This document shows positions 16,749 to 24,528 of a DNA stretch of 64,000 nt, piece after piece. The position numbers were made by a program, and so were the translations under genes. Every line of letters starts with the position of its first letter. The first letter of the stretch is position 1. The stretch spans positions 62,001-126,000 of the forward strand of contig NZ_JBAFWT010000005.1 in NCBI RefSeq assembly GCF_043195195.1, in the 5' to 3' direction. Source of the stretch: NCEH01 sp043195195 (lineage in GTDB: Bacteria > Pseudomonadota > Alphaproteobacteria > Rhizobiales > Xanthobacteraceae). The notes under the pieces are model-generated. The model worked only from the letters and a program-made list of their open reading frames with translations, was not told the DNA's origin and did no database searches.

Positions 16749-18758
16749 TTACTTCTTAAGGACGTTTTTCGCCTCTGCACCATGTAAAAGGCGATTAATC
16801 AATGCGATGTATCCGTGCAGAGATTCCTTGGTGCGCTCCCAGCTTTCGGCGCCCGTAAACAGGTTGAAAAGGTTGATGTTCGAGGTCGCCCCCTTGGCGA
16901 ACAGATACATCATGGCCTTTTCGGAGCTACTGCCGCCCTTGAGCCGGTCATTGTACCATCGGAGCTTCGCTCCCTTGACATTCCAATCAATGTACTTTTG
17001 CCCAGACTGGTTTGTCTTCACCTCAGCACCGATCTTGACCATCTTATCCTTGTCGTCGATCCTTTTGTTCCAGGTGCTGTAGATGTTCACATAGCCCCAC
17101 TTGGGATTGGCAAGCGCGCTCACCGCCTCGAAGGGAATGTCGAAGTCCTTCTCCATTTTCCCCTTGATGCCGGCCTTGAGCACCGAATTGACGATCACGT
17201 TGCAGGCCGCGAAGGTAATGACGATTTGTTTAATGTCGTTATTGGGAAAACGGAACAACGCCTTTGTCATGCCCCGGGTCATCGAATCCTTAATGATGCG
17301 GACATATTCCGTTGATTCGACCTCAACACCTTTAAGCACCTGGATAAAACGCGTGTCATCGGAGTAGGATTTAAGGGCACGCGTGGTCGCAGCTTTAAAC
17401 TTACTGCGCCGATCCAGAAAATCGGCCGCGTCGAGATCCTCTGAATTGGGATCAACATCGCGCACGAAGCTCAACGGCATCGACTTTGGACCGATTTGTG
17501 GCTTCAAGTCATTGCGCCACACGCTGCCGTCGAGAATTTTATGGGTCTTGGTCTCAAGGAAGAATTGATAGAATGGCTCTGACCCGGATTTGTTTGATTT
17601 CATGGAAATATTCATGAAATACGCAATAATAATCAATGCCATATGATCCGCGTCACGGTTTGTGGCGGGATAATAGGCCGGCGAATAAGAGTTATTCGCG
17701 CTTAAAACCTGCTTATACTCAACAATTTCTTCTGCGAAAGAACCAACGATACTAGCCGTAATAACTTCTTGGACGACCGCCGCTGCAAGCTGCAAGGCTT
17801 CGGACACCTTTGAAATATAGTCCGTTGCGGTCGCGGATGTCTTGCTCAGGCAATTCTCCAGGGCAGTTTCGGCACCCACGAACTTGGAGCTTGTGATCTT
17901 GAACTTGAAATTGTCGATCACGGTGTTCTGCGCGACCTGATTCTGGGCCAAGGGGTTCAGGATGCGGCTGAACTGGGACTCCCATTGCGCCTTCTTGACG
18001 GGATCGTCCGTGATCCCCTTGAGGGTTTCCTTCCGCTTGTCCTCTCGGTAATCCTGGATAAGCTTGACGATGATCGAGCCCGGCGTGTCTTTGCCGAAAT
18101 CAATGCCCGCTGAAAGATTGGTCAGCGCGTTTGCCCCGGCGACCTCCCCCCCCATCCTCCAGGACGTGCCGGCCTTGATATTCGAATTGTAGTCCGGATC
18201 GTTCTTGAAGTTGCCTCCAAGCTGGCCCGACACCGCCGCGCCGGCACCGGAGAAGAGGCCGTTGATGCCCTTCGTACAGGCGCTCGCAAGGATCGGCCCG
18301 ACGAACGGGATCGCCGTGACCGCAGTGGCGAGGGCGGCGTCGATGAGCTTGGCGTAGATGGCATCCTGGCTTACGTCCGGAAGCGCCTTCTTCGTGTCTT
18401 CGATCGCGCCCGTGATCTTGATCGCGTCGTTCTGCTTGATAAGCTCGATGACGCCGGAAACTCCCGAGGAGCCGACGTAGTTCGCACTGCCGAAAATCTT
18501 TCCGGAAAGATTATCCGCAGCGTTACGAAGGGATTCGGTGTTTGCGATCAGGCCCGGCGTCTGTCTCCCGAGCGCATAATTGAGCGCCACCGCCGTGCGG
18601 ATGGTCGCGGTCTTCGCCATCTTGGCTGTCAGCGGGCCAAGGGAGCGGATCAATGTCGCATCCGGCGTCGATAATACGACCTGAGCGCGCTCCTGGAATT
18701 TGGTCTGCGCAGCGATCTGCTCGATCAACTTATCGATTTCTTTGAGAGACATGCCCAT
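16749..18758 (-). CDS. Unrecognised 669-residue protein between two hcp genes; candidate T6SS effector
   Basis: No known family is recognised. The first 130 residues are helical. Residues 138-180 are a hydrophobic Gly/Ala-rich segment (ALATAVTAIPFVGPILASA, then GINGLFSGAGAAVSG) that could insert in a membrane. The middle is rich in Lys, Asp and Thr. The last 130 residues have alternating aromatic and charged residues (WGYVNIYSTWNKRIDDKDK, YIDWNVKGAKLRWYNDRLKG). There is no signal peptide, PAAR, Rhs or MIX motif that I can see. Base composition is clearly lower in GC than the flanks (28 of 60 bases GC at 17221-17280), a sign of separate origin. It sits between identical hcp genes inside the T6SS operon, with no gene-sized space on either side for an immunity gene. 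The effector role is inferred from position only. The start is the ATG at 18758; an ATG at 18752 is possible. Confidence 0.8.
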   Translation of the reverse strand: MGMSLKEIDKLIEQIAAQTKFQERAQVVLSTPDATLIRSLGPLTAKMAKTATIRTAVALNYALGRQTPGLIANTESLRNAADNLSGKIFGSANYVGSSGVSGVIELIKQNDAIKITGAIEDTKKALPDVSQDAIYAKLIDAALATAVTAIPFVGPILASACTKGINGLFSGAGAAVSGQLGGNFKNDPDYNSNIKAGTSWRMGGEVAGANALTNLSAGIDFGKDTPGSIIVKLIQDYREDKRKETLKGITDDPVKKAQWESQFSRILNPLAQNQVAQNTVIDNFKFKITSSKFVGAETALENCLSKTSATATDYISKVSEALQLAAAVVQEVITASIVGSFAEEIVEYKQVLSANNSYSPAYYPATNRDADHMALIIIAYFMNISMKSNKSGSEPFYQFFLETKTHKILDGSVWRNDLKPQIGPKSMPLSFVRDVDPNSEDLDAADFLDRRSKFKAATTRALKSYSDDTRFIQVLKGVEVESTEYVRIIKDSMTRGMTKALFRFPNNDIKQIVITFAACNVIVNSVLKAGIKGKMEKDFDIPFEAVSALANPKWGYVNIYSTWNKRIDDKDKMVKIGAEVKTNQSGQKYIDWNVKGAKLRWYNDRLKGGSSSEKAMMYLFAKGATSNINLFNLFTGAESWERTKESLHGYIALINRLLHGAEAKNVLKK

Positions 18759-18817
18759 AAGGGTACCCCACCGTCACCTTCAGAGTCAGATCGCGCTCAG
18801 GCACTGGATCATCGCGA

Positions 18818-18846
18818 AAGGGCCGGCGCTGGACGCGCCGGCCCTT
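18818..18846 (-). terminator. Perfect 11-bp hairpin after hcp copy 2
   Basis: AAGGGCCGGCG pairs with CGCCGGCCCTT across a 7-nt loop, 5 bp after the hcp copy 2 stop codon. On the transcribed strand the stem ends in CCCTTT. It looks like a partial terminator that would let hcp be made in large excess over the effector candidate 60 bp further on. Confidence 0.6.
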
Positions 18847-18850
18847 AGGA

Positions 18851-19327
18851 TCAGGAGGTCTTGGTGGTGGACATGTCGTACGACACGGTGACCGGGGTGC
18901 CGGCCTTGTTGGTGTCGTCATAGGGGGTGAACTTGAACTCAAGCTTGGTGAAGGAGATCGAGACCGATTCAGTCGGGCGGTCGCCGCCGGAGGAGACCGA
19001 ATAGGACGAGATCAGCGCATTGGTCAGCGTGTAGGTGCAATAGGTGGCGCCGGGGCTGCCGGTGGTGGTGAGGTCGATCTTCACCGTCTTGCCGGTATTG
19101 CCGGTGCAGGCTTCCGTGAACAGCTTGGGCGAGGAGGAATCGAACATCTTGACGATGGAGACTTCGCTCACCGACGGCTCGGAGGCTTCCCGATTGTTGG
19201 TGGAGCCGGAGACCGTCGAGATGCCGCGGCCGACGCCCCAGGACATCGACAGAACGTCGATCCACTTGGTGTGATCCTGCTGGGTCGCTTCACCGGGAAT
19301 CCCGTCGTAATTCACATAGATGGCCAT
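18851..19327 (-). CDS. hcp: T6SS tube protein Hcp, copy 2 (TssD)
   Basis: A 158-residue Hcp identical in protein sequence to copy 1, 2660 bp away in direct orientation. AGGGAGG precedes the ATG with good spacing. The 117-bp upstream gap after the methyltransferase gene is the most likely place for a strong hcp promoter, though no consensus pair is convincing. A perfect hairpin follows the stop codon. Two identical Hcp genes suggest a dosage need, or that the second copy moved with the effector gene they enclose. Near-perfect identity limited to the coding bases argues for gene conversion or strong recent homogenisation. Confidence 0.97.
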   Translation of the reverse strand: MAIYVNYDGIPGEATQQDHTKWIDVLSMSWGVGRGISTVSGSTNNREASEPSVSEVSIVKMFDSSSPKLFTEACTGNTGKTVKIDLTTTGSPGATYCTYTLTNALISSYSVSSGGDRPTESVSISFTKLEFKFTPYDDTNKAGTPVTVSYDMSTTKTS

Positions 19328-19444
19328 GGTCGGCCTCCCTGTTTGGACCGGGCAGGCGCGGCTGCGGCGCCGCGGTAACTTGGCTGTAGCAGGGCTTATT
19401 GACAGTCGTGCAACCGTCCCTGCCGTCCGGTTGAAAATTGCGTT

Positions 19445-20509
19445 TCAGTGCAAAATCGCTGTCACCAGATGCACCGCGTAGTGCATCGCCGCCCGGTCGT
19501 GCAGGCGCACATGCCAGTCGAGATCGCGCGGCGCGCCGGTCTCGATCAGTTCCCCCGTCCCGGCCGCGCGGGCACTGGCGTTCACCTGCGCGAGCAGCGT
19601 TTCGAGCGCCGCCGGCCCGTCGAGCCAGGCGTCCGGGGGCGTGGCATGACTGCCCCAGTCGAACGGGGTCGCGAGCGCTGCCCCGCCGCCCCCGTCCAGG
19701 ATGCGCGCCATCTCCCAGAGCAGATGGGATGGGCTCGACACGCAGTCGAGCACGTTCATCGCCACGGCAAGATCGAAGGTGCGCGCGCGGAACGGCAGGG
19801 CCAGCGCGTCGGCGATCCAGAAATCCACCCGCTCGGCCCCCGCGAACGCCACCGCATGGCGTCGCCGCTCGAACGTGAGGCCGACGCGGCGGTGGGGATA
19901 GGACACCAGCCCCCGATCGAGAATCCCGCGCCCGACCGCCAGCAGCGGCCAGTTCACATCGATGCCCAGCACCAGCCCGGAGGTGGCGGCGGCAAGGTCG
20001 AAGCTGGTGCGGCCCACGGCGCAGCCGATATCCAGCACCGGGCCGCGGGCTTGCGGCAATTGCGCCAGCGCGGCGGCAAGGCAGCGTCGCACCGCGCCGG
20101 GCACCACCGCAGGCGACAGCGGCCCGAAGTGCGGCCCCCCCGCCTCTTCCAGGTCGCCATAATGGTCGTGGGCATAGCTCGCCTGCTGGGTGCGGATCAC
20201 GTTGAACGCCGCGTCGGGGCCGAGCGCATCGGCGATCAGCCCCTCCACCTGATCCGGCAGTTCGTGGCGCTGAAGCAGCAGATGGCCGTTCGCCGCCAGC
20301 CAGGCGGAAAGGTCCGGCACCAGGATCGGCGCGCCCTCGATGATGGGATAGCCGATCCGGCAATCGACCTCGGGACAGCGCAGCACGCCGGAGCCGATGC
20401 CGGCGGCATCCTCCTGCGCGCCCGGAGCGAGCTGCAGCGGCGATTCGATGCCGCGCCGCAGGCACGCGGGACACACCGGCCGCAAGGCTTCGAAATGGGC
20501 GAGGCGCAT
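19445..20509 (-). CDS. SAM-dependent methyltransferase with N-terminal zinc-ribbon-like segment
   Basis: A 354-residue protein. Residues 10-65 hold a Cys-x2-Cys (13, 16) and a Cys-x4-Cys (45, 50), followed by GYPIIEGAPILVP. This resembles the Trm112/YcaR-type zinc ribbon that often precedes methyltransferase domains. A class I Rossmann methyltransferase fold follows: motif I is VLDIGCAVGRTSFDL near 170, and later blocks are DFWIADALALPFRARTFDL and GGGGAALATPFDWG. The substrate is not predictable. It begins 5 bp after the PAAR gene and precedes hcp copy 2 by 117 bp, so it is inside the T6SS unit. It may modify a secreted component or cargo, or be a cytoplasmic passenger. The frame is intact. 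Confidence 0.85.
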   Translation of the reverse strand: MRLAHFEALRPVCPACLRRGIESPLQLAPGAQEDAAGIGSGVLRCPEVDCRIGYPIIEGAPILVPDLSAWLAANGHLLLQRHELPDQVEGLIADALGPDAAFNVIRTQQASYAHDHYGDLEEAGGPHFGPLSPAVVPGAVRRCLAAALAQLPQARGPVLDIGCAVGRTSFDLAAATSGLVLGIDVNWPLLAVGRGILDRGLVSYPHRRVGLTFERRRHAVAFAGAERVDFWIADALALPFRARTFDLAVAMNVLDCVSSPSHLLWEMARILDGGGGAALATPFDWGSHATPPDAWLDGPAALETLLAQVNASARAAGTGELIETGAPRDLDWHVRLHDRAAMHYAVHLVTAILH

Positions 20510-20513
20510 GACT

Positions 20514-20897
20514 TCAGCCGCCGATGATCACGGTGGGGCACCCGGGCGGCAGGATGGTGCCGGAGGGGCTGGGAATGGGCGCGACGCAGCTCGAATGCAG
20601 CGAGCTGTCGCCGACCCGCGCGGCGGGCATCTTGCCGATCAGCACGGTCGCCGATCCCTTCATGATCATGCCGGGGCCGGCGGGCACGCAGCCGGCCAGC
20701 ATGCAGGGCATGGTGGTGTCGGTGATCCGCGCCGCCGGCATCTTGCCGATCAGCACGGTGGGGCACCCCTTCATGATGGCGAGCGGCATGGCCGGGTGCG
20801 GCACCGGCGTCGGCACCAGCGCCGGCGGATGGATCGGGGCATGGCAATGGGGTGCGGCCTGAAGCACCTTGTCGCCGAGACGGGCGGCGGGGGGCAT
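20514..20897 (-). CDS. PAAR-domain spike-tip protein
   Basis: A protein of about 127 residues from the ATG at 20897 (MPPAARLGDKVLQ). PAAR-type elements repeat along it: CPTVLIGKMPAARITD, then ATVLIGKMPAARVGD, then a final GCPTVIIGG, with His and Cys residues (APHCHAPIH, MPCMLAGC) suited to the zinc site of the tip. PAAR proteins sharpen the VgrG spike and tether effectors. No enzymatic extension is present, so this is a bare tip. The frame extends to a GTG at 20918, but neither start has a good ribosome site; the ATG gives the usual PAAR N-terminus. It lies between clpV and the methyltransferase gene, 5 bp from the latter. Confidence 0.93.
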   Translation of the reverse strand: MPPAARLGDKVLQAAPHCHAPIHPPALVPTPVPHPAMPLAIMKGCPTVLIGKMPAARITDTTMPCMLAGCVPAGPGMIMKGSATVLIGKMPAARVGDSSLHSSCVAPIPSPSGTILPPGCPTVIIGG

Positions 20898-20933
20898 CAG
20901 GCGCACACCGCCCGGCACAGGCGGGGCATGGGC

Positions 20934-23564
20934 TCAGTCGACCGCATAGGTGAAATGCCCGTCCGCGCCGAGGCCCACGTGAATGCGCGCGATGGGCGTG
21001 CCTTCGGTGAGCTTTTCCAGCACCTGCGCCGACAATTCCGGCAGCAAGGTGCGCGAGAGGATGCTTTCCACATTGCGCGCGCCGGAGGAGCTTTCGGTGC
21101 AGCGCGCCGCGATGGTCTCCACCAGCGCCGGGTCATAGGAGAACGTCGCCTTATAGGCATCGGCCACGCGCTTGGCGATGCGGCCGAGCTGGAGGCCGAC
21201 GATGGTGCGCAAGGTGTCGTCACCGAGCGGCAGATACGGCACCAGGGTCACCCGGCCGAGGAAGGCGGGCTTGAAATATTTCATCAGCTCGGGCCGCAGC
21301 GCCTCGGCCAGCACCGCCGGCTCGGGCATGGTCTTGGGGTCGGCGCACAGCTTGCCCAGCAGATCGGAGCAGGCGTTCGAGGTCATGATGATGAGGGTGT
21401 TCTTGAAGTCGATGTCGCGGCCTTCGCCGTCCTTCATATTGCCCTTGTCGAACACTTGGTAGAACACGTCCTGCACGCCGGGATGGGCCTTTTCCATCTC
21501 GTCCAGCAGCACCACCGAATAGGGCTTGCGGCGCACCGCCTCGGTCAGGATGCCGCCTTCGCCATAGCCGACATAGCCGGGGGGCGAGCCCATGAGCAGG
21601 CTCACCTTATGCTCTTCCTTGAACTCGCTCATATTGATGGTGGTGAGGTTCTGCTCCCCGCCATAGAGCAGGTCCGCCAGCGTCAGCGCGGTCTCGGTCT
21701 TGCCGGTGCCGGAGAGCCCGACCATCAGGAACACGCCGACCGGCTTGCGCGGATCGGTGAGCTTGGCGCGCGAGGTGCGGATCGCCTGCGCCACCGCCTC
21801 GATGGCATGGGACTGGCCGATGATGCGCTGTTCCATCGCCGCCTTGAGCGCGAGCACGGTGCGGATTTCGTTGGATTGCATGCGGCCGGCGGGAATGCCG
21901 GTCCAGCTCTGGACGATCTGCGCCACCGCTTGCCCGTCGACGACCGGGAACACCAGGGGCTGCTCGCCCTGCACCGCTTTGAGCCGCGCCACCGCGTCCT
22001 GGAGCGCGGCGCGCAGCGCGTCCTTGTCGTCCAGCAAGGCGGGATCCTCGAGCCGCGTGCGCAGCGCCTCGAATTCCTCCACCAGCGCCTTTTCCTCGGC
22101 CCAGCGCTGTTCCAGCGCCGCAAGTTCGGTTGCCGCGGCCGCGCGCTCGGCCTCAAGCTCGGCGGCCCGCGCCGCGTGGGCGCCGCCGGAGCGGGTCTCG
22201 CGCTCGAGAATGCCAAGCTCGGTGTCGATCAGCGCGATCCGCCGCTGGCGATCCTCGATCGGGGCGGGAAGCGTGCTCTGGCTCACCGCCACGCGGGCGC
22301 AGGCGGTATCGAGCAGCGACACCGCCTTGTCGGGCAATTGGCGGGCGGGAATGTAGCGAGCGGAGAGGCGCACCGCGTCCCCCACCGCCTCATCGAGAAT
22401 GCGCACCTTATGGTACAGCTCCAGCGTCGCCACGAGGCCGCGGATCATGGCCATAGCGGTGGGTTCGCTCGGCTCCTCCACCTTCACCACCTGGAAGCGG
22501 CGGGTGAGGGCGGCGTCCTTCTCGAAATATTTCTTGTATTCGGCCCAGGTGGTGGCCGCGATGGTGCGCAATTCGCCGCGCGCCAGCGCCGGCTTCAGGA
22601 GGTTCGCCGCATCCCCCTGCCCCGCCGCGCCGCCCGCGCCCACCAGCGTGTGGGCCTCGTCGATGAACAGGATGATCGGGGTGGGGCTCGCCTTGGTCTC
22701 GTCGATCACCGAGCGCAGACGATTTTCGAACTCGCCCTTCATGCCGGCGCCGGCCTGGAGCAGGCCGAGGTCGAGGGTGCGCAAGGTCACGTCCTTCAGC
22801 GCGGGCGGCACGTCGCCGGCGGCGATGCGCAGGGCGAACCCTTCCACCACCGCCGTCTTGCCCACCCCGGCCTCGCCGGTGAGGATGGGATTGTTCTGCC
22901 GGCGGCGCGACAGGATGTCGATGATCTGGCGGATCTCCTCGTCCCGGCCGAGGATCGGGTCGATCTTGCCGGCGCGCGCCTGGGCGGTGAGGTCGATGGT
23001 GAATTGGTCGAGCGCGCCCTTGCCGCGCGGCAGGGCCATGTCATTGGCGCCCTCGCCGGCCTGCGCCAGGCGGGCCACGGAATTTGCCTCGCCGGTGGTG
23101 ATTGTGAGGCCGGAGAGATCGCGCTTCAGCGCATCGGCGGGGATGCGGCGGAATTGGTCGGAAATCTCATAGGTGCGGCGCGCGAGGGCGTCGTCCGCCA
23201 CCATCGCCCACAGGATATGGCCCGAGCGCACCCGCGACTGGCCCTGATCGAGGGAGGCCAGAAGCCAGGCCTGCTTGGCAAGGTCCACCACATCGGGCGC
23301 AAGGCCGGGCGGGCGGGAATTGCCGGTCTTCAATTTGTCCAGCGCACGGGCGAGATCGGCCGCAAGGCGGCCCTGCTCGACGCCGTAATGGTTCAACACG
23401 GCGATGAAATCGGCGTCGGCCTCGCCGCTCAGCTTGGCGATCCAGTGCTCAACCTCGACATTGTAATGGGTGCGCATGAGCGCGAAGCCGGCGGCGCTCT
23501 CCAGGGTCGCGCGGCACACATCGTCCAAGCGCAGAATCAGTGATTTGAGATCGACCGCCGCCAT
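20934..23564 (-). CDS. clpV: T6SS sheath-recycling AAA+ ATPase ClpV (TssH)
   Basis: A protein of about 876 residues of the ClpB/ClpV class with two AAA+ modules. The first has Walker A GEAGVGKTAVVEG and Walker B IILFIDEAHTLVGAGG. The second has GLSGTGKTETALTLAD and VVLLDEMEKAHPG. The N-terminal domain (LKSLILRLDDVCRATLESA) is of the ClpV type that binds TssB, and a shortened coiled-coil lies between the modules. ClpV disassembles contracted sheath so that TssB/TssC can be reused. The ATG at 23564 has GGGGA 5 nt upstream; a GTG at 23576 and an ATG at 23570 are in frame. It is the first gene of the T6SS unit in transcription order within this window. Confidence 0.97.
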   Translation of the reverse strand: MAAVDLKSLILRLDDVCRATLESAAGFALMRTHYNVEVEHWIAKLSGEADADFIAVLNHYGVEQGRLAADLARALDKLKTGNSRPPGLAPDVVDLAKQAWLLASLDQGQSRVRSGHILWAMVADDALARRTYEISDQFRRIPADALKRDLSGLTITTGEANSVARLAQAGEGANDMALPRGKGALDQFTIDLTAQARAGKIDPILGRDEEIRQIIDILSRRRQNNPILTGEAGVGKTAVVEGFALRIAAGDVPPALKDVTLRTLDLGLLQAGAGMKGEFENRLRSVIDETKASPTPIILFIDEAHTLVGAGGAAGQGDAANLLKPALARGELRTIAATTWAEYKKYFEKDAALTRRFQVVKVEEPSEPTAMAMIRGLVATLELYHKVRILDEAVGDAVRLSARYIPARQLPDKAVSLLDTACARVAVSQSTLPAPIEDRQRRIALIDTELGILERETRSGGAHAARAAELEAERAAAATELAALEQRWAEEKALVEEFEALRTRLEDPALLDDKDALRAALQDAVARLKAVQGEQPLVFPVVDGQAVAQIVQSWTGIPAGRMQSNEIRTVLALKAAMEQRIIGQSHAIEAVAQAIRTSRAKLTDPRKPVGVFLMVGLSGTGKTETALTLADLLYGGEQNLTTINMSEFKEEHKVSLLMGSPPGYVGYGEGGILTEAVRRKPYSVVLLDEMEKAHPGVQDVFYQVFDKGNMKDGEGRDIDFKNTLIIMTSNACSDLLGKLCADPKTMPEPAVLAEALRPELMKYFKPAFLGRVTLVPYLPLGDDTLRTIVGLQLGRIAKRVADAYKATFSYDPALVETIAARCTESSSGARNVESILSRTLLPELSAQVLEKLTEGTPIARIHVGLGADGHFTYAVD

Positions 23565-23877
23565 CGTCATCCCCACGCCGCTGAGCGGGCCGGCGCCCCC
23601 GCGCGCCGGCCTTCGGCGGGGGCAAGGCCCCGCGCCGGCGCGAACTTAGGGACGAACGACAAGAGCAATATGTCGGTTTGGCCACGCCGGCCGCCGGGGA
23701 CCGAGCCCGAGGTCAGGGGGTCGTCGCGCACGCCGAATGCCCCGGAGCCCGGCAGGAGAAAGGTTTCCAGCGCCGCCGCACTTTTGCCGGCATGGAGGCA
23801 CGCTTCGCCGCCGCCAGACGGGACCGCCGCACCCCGCAAACCGCGTCATTATGGCACAGCTTACGCTGGCCGGCGGA
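23565..23877. other. Intergenic region upstream of clpV
   Basis: About 310 bp between the end of the LprI-like gene and clpV. A strong hairpin (GCCGGCGC / GCGCCGGC, 23589-23610) lies in what would be the clpV leader, 25-47 bp before the start codon. No convincing sigma-70 or sigma-54 promoter was found, although the main T6SS promoter is expected here. Short open frames in it look non-coding. Confidence 0.5.
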
Positions 23878-24504
23878 TCAGTCCAGCGGGCGCGCCACAG
23901 CGGTCAGCCAGGTGGCCGGGCGCGTGCCGATATTCTCCACCGCCACGGCCGGCGCGGGGGCGGCGGGCTTGGGCACCTCGCCGTAGCGGCGGCGCAGATC
24001 CTCCGCCCGCCGTTCGTTATTGGCGATCAGGCACAGGGCGCGCTGCTCGAAATTGCCGATGCCGCGCGGCCCCTCGAACGGCGCCACGCTCTGGCAATCG
24101 AAATTGCGATACATGCCGTAGCGGATCTGCGCCTCGTCCAGCAGGATGCGCCAGCGATTGCGCTGTGCCGGCAGGAGATCGGCGCGCGCCTCGATCACCG
24201 CGAACGCGTTGGCGAGCGCCGCCTCCATCACCTTCTCGGATACCGAGATCGCCTCGTAGAGACAGCGATTATAATCGCGCGCCAGCACTTCGCCGCTGCG
24301 GCAGCGGGTGCTGGCGGGCCAGGGCTCCGCCGTTTGGGACTCCGCCGCCTGGGGCTTGGCCGGCGTTTTGGCCGGCTGCGCGCGCGCCGGTCCGGCCAAA
24401 ACAAGGCTCATGAAGCCAAGCACCAGCAGGCCGCCCAAAGGGCGCGTCACCGGGCGGGCGACCCGGCGGATCACGGGGCGGCGGGCGAAGGCGTTGCGCG
24501 TCAT
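23878..24504 (-). CDS. Secreted LprI-like (DUF1311-type) protein
   Basis: A 208-residue protein with a long basic N-terminus followed by a hydrophobic core (LGGLLVLGFMSLVLAGPARAQ), consistent with a signal peptide cut after ARA. The mature part holds two Cys pairs (CRSGEVLARDYNRCLYEA and FDCQSV ... RALCLIANN) and a helical body with ALLPAQ/QRNRWRILLDEAQIRY, the pattern of the LprI/DUF1311 family of periplasmic lysozyme-inhibitor-like proteins. It lies upstream of the T6SS unit on the same strand, 313 bp from clpV. It might protect peptidoglycan from hydrolytic effectors, but that is inference from family and position. The family call is moderate. Confidence 0.7.
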   Translation of the reverse strand: MTRNAFARRPVIRRVARPVTRPLGGLLVLGFMSLVLAGPARAQPAKTPAKPQAAESQTAEPWPASTRCRSGEVLARDYNRCLYEAISVSEKVMEAALANAFAVIEARADLLPAQRNRWRILLDEAQIRYGMYRNFDCQSVAPFEGPRGIGNFEQRALCLIANNERRAEDLRRRYGEVPKPAAPAPAVAVENIGTRPATWLTAVARPLD

Positions 24505-24528
24505 TGCCCCTCCGCCCGGCGTTGGAGA

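Noticed and set aside
16660..17082. 140-codon plus-strand hydrophobic frame considered as an immunity gene for the candidate effector
   Set aside because: It lies almost wholly antisense to the effector 3' end, starts inside the hcp start region and has no ribosome site. An antisense immunity gene would need independent evidence.
19400..19425. Possible sigma-54 promoter upstream of hcp copy 2 (minus strand CGGCAGGGACGGTTGCA)
   Set aside because: The GG and GC elements are one base too far apart, and sigma-54 spacing is rigid.
20397..23543. 1048-codon plus-strand open frame opposite PAAR and clpV
   Set aside because: Antisense to clpV, which carries complete AAA+ motifs. The plus-strand product has no recognisable domain.
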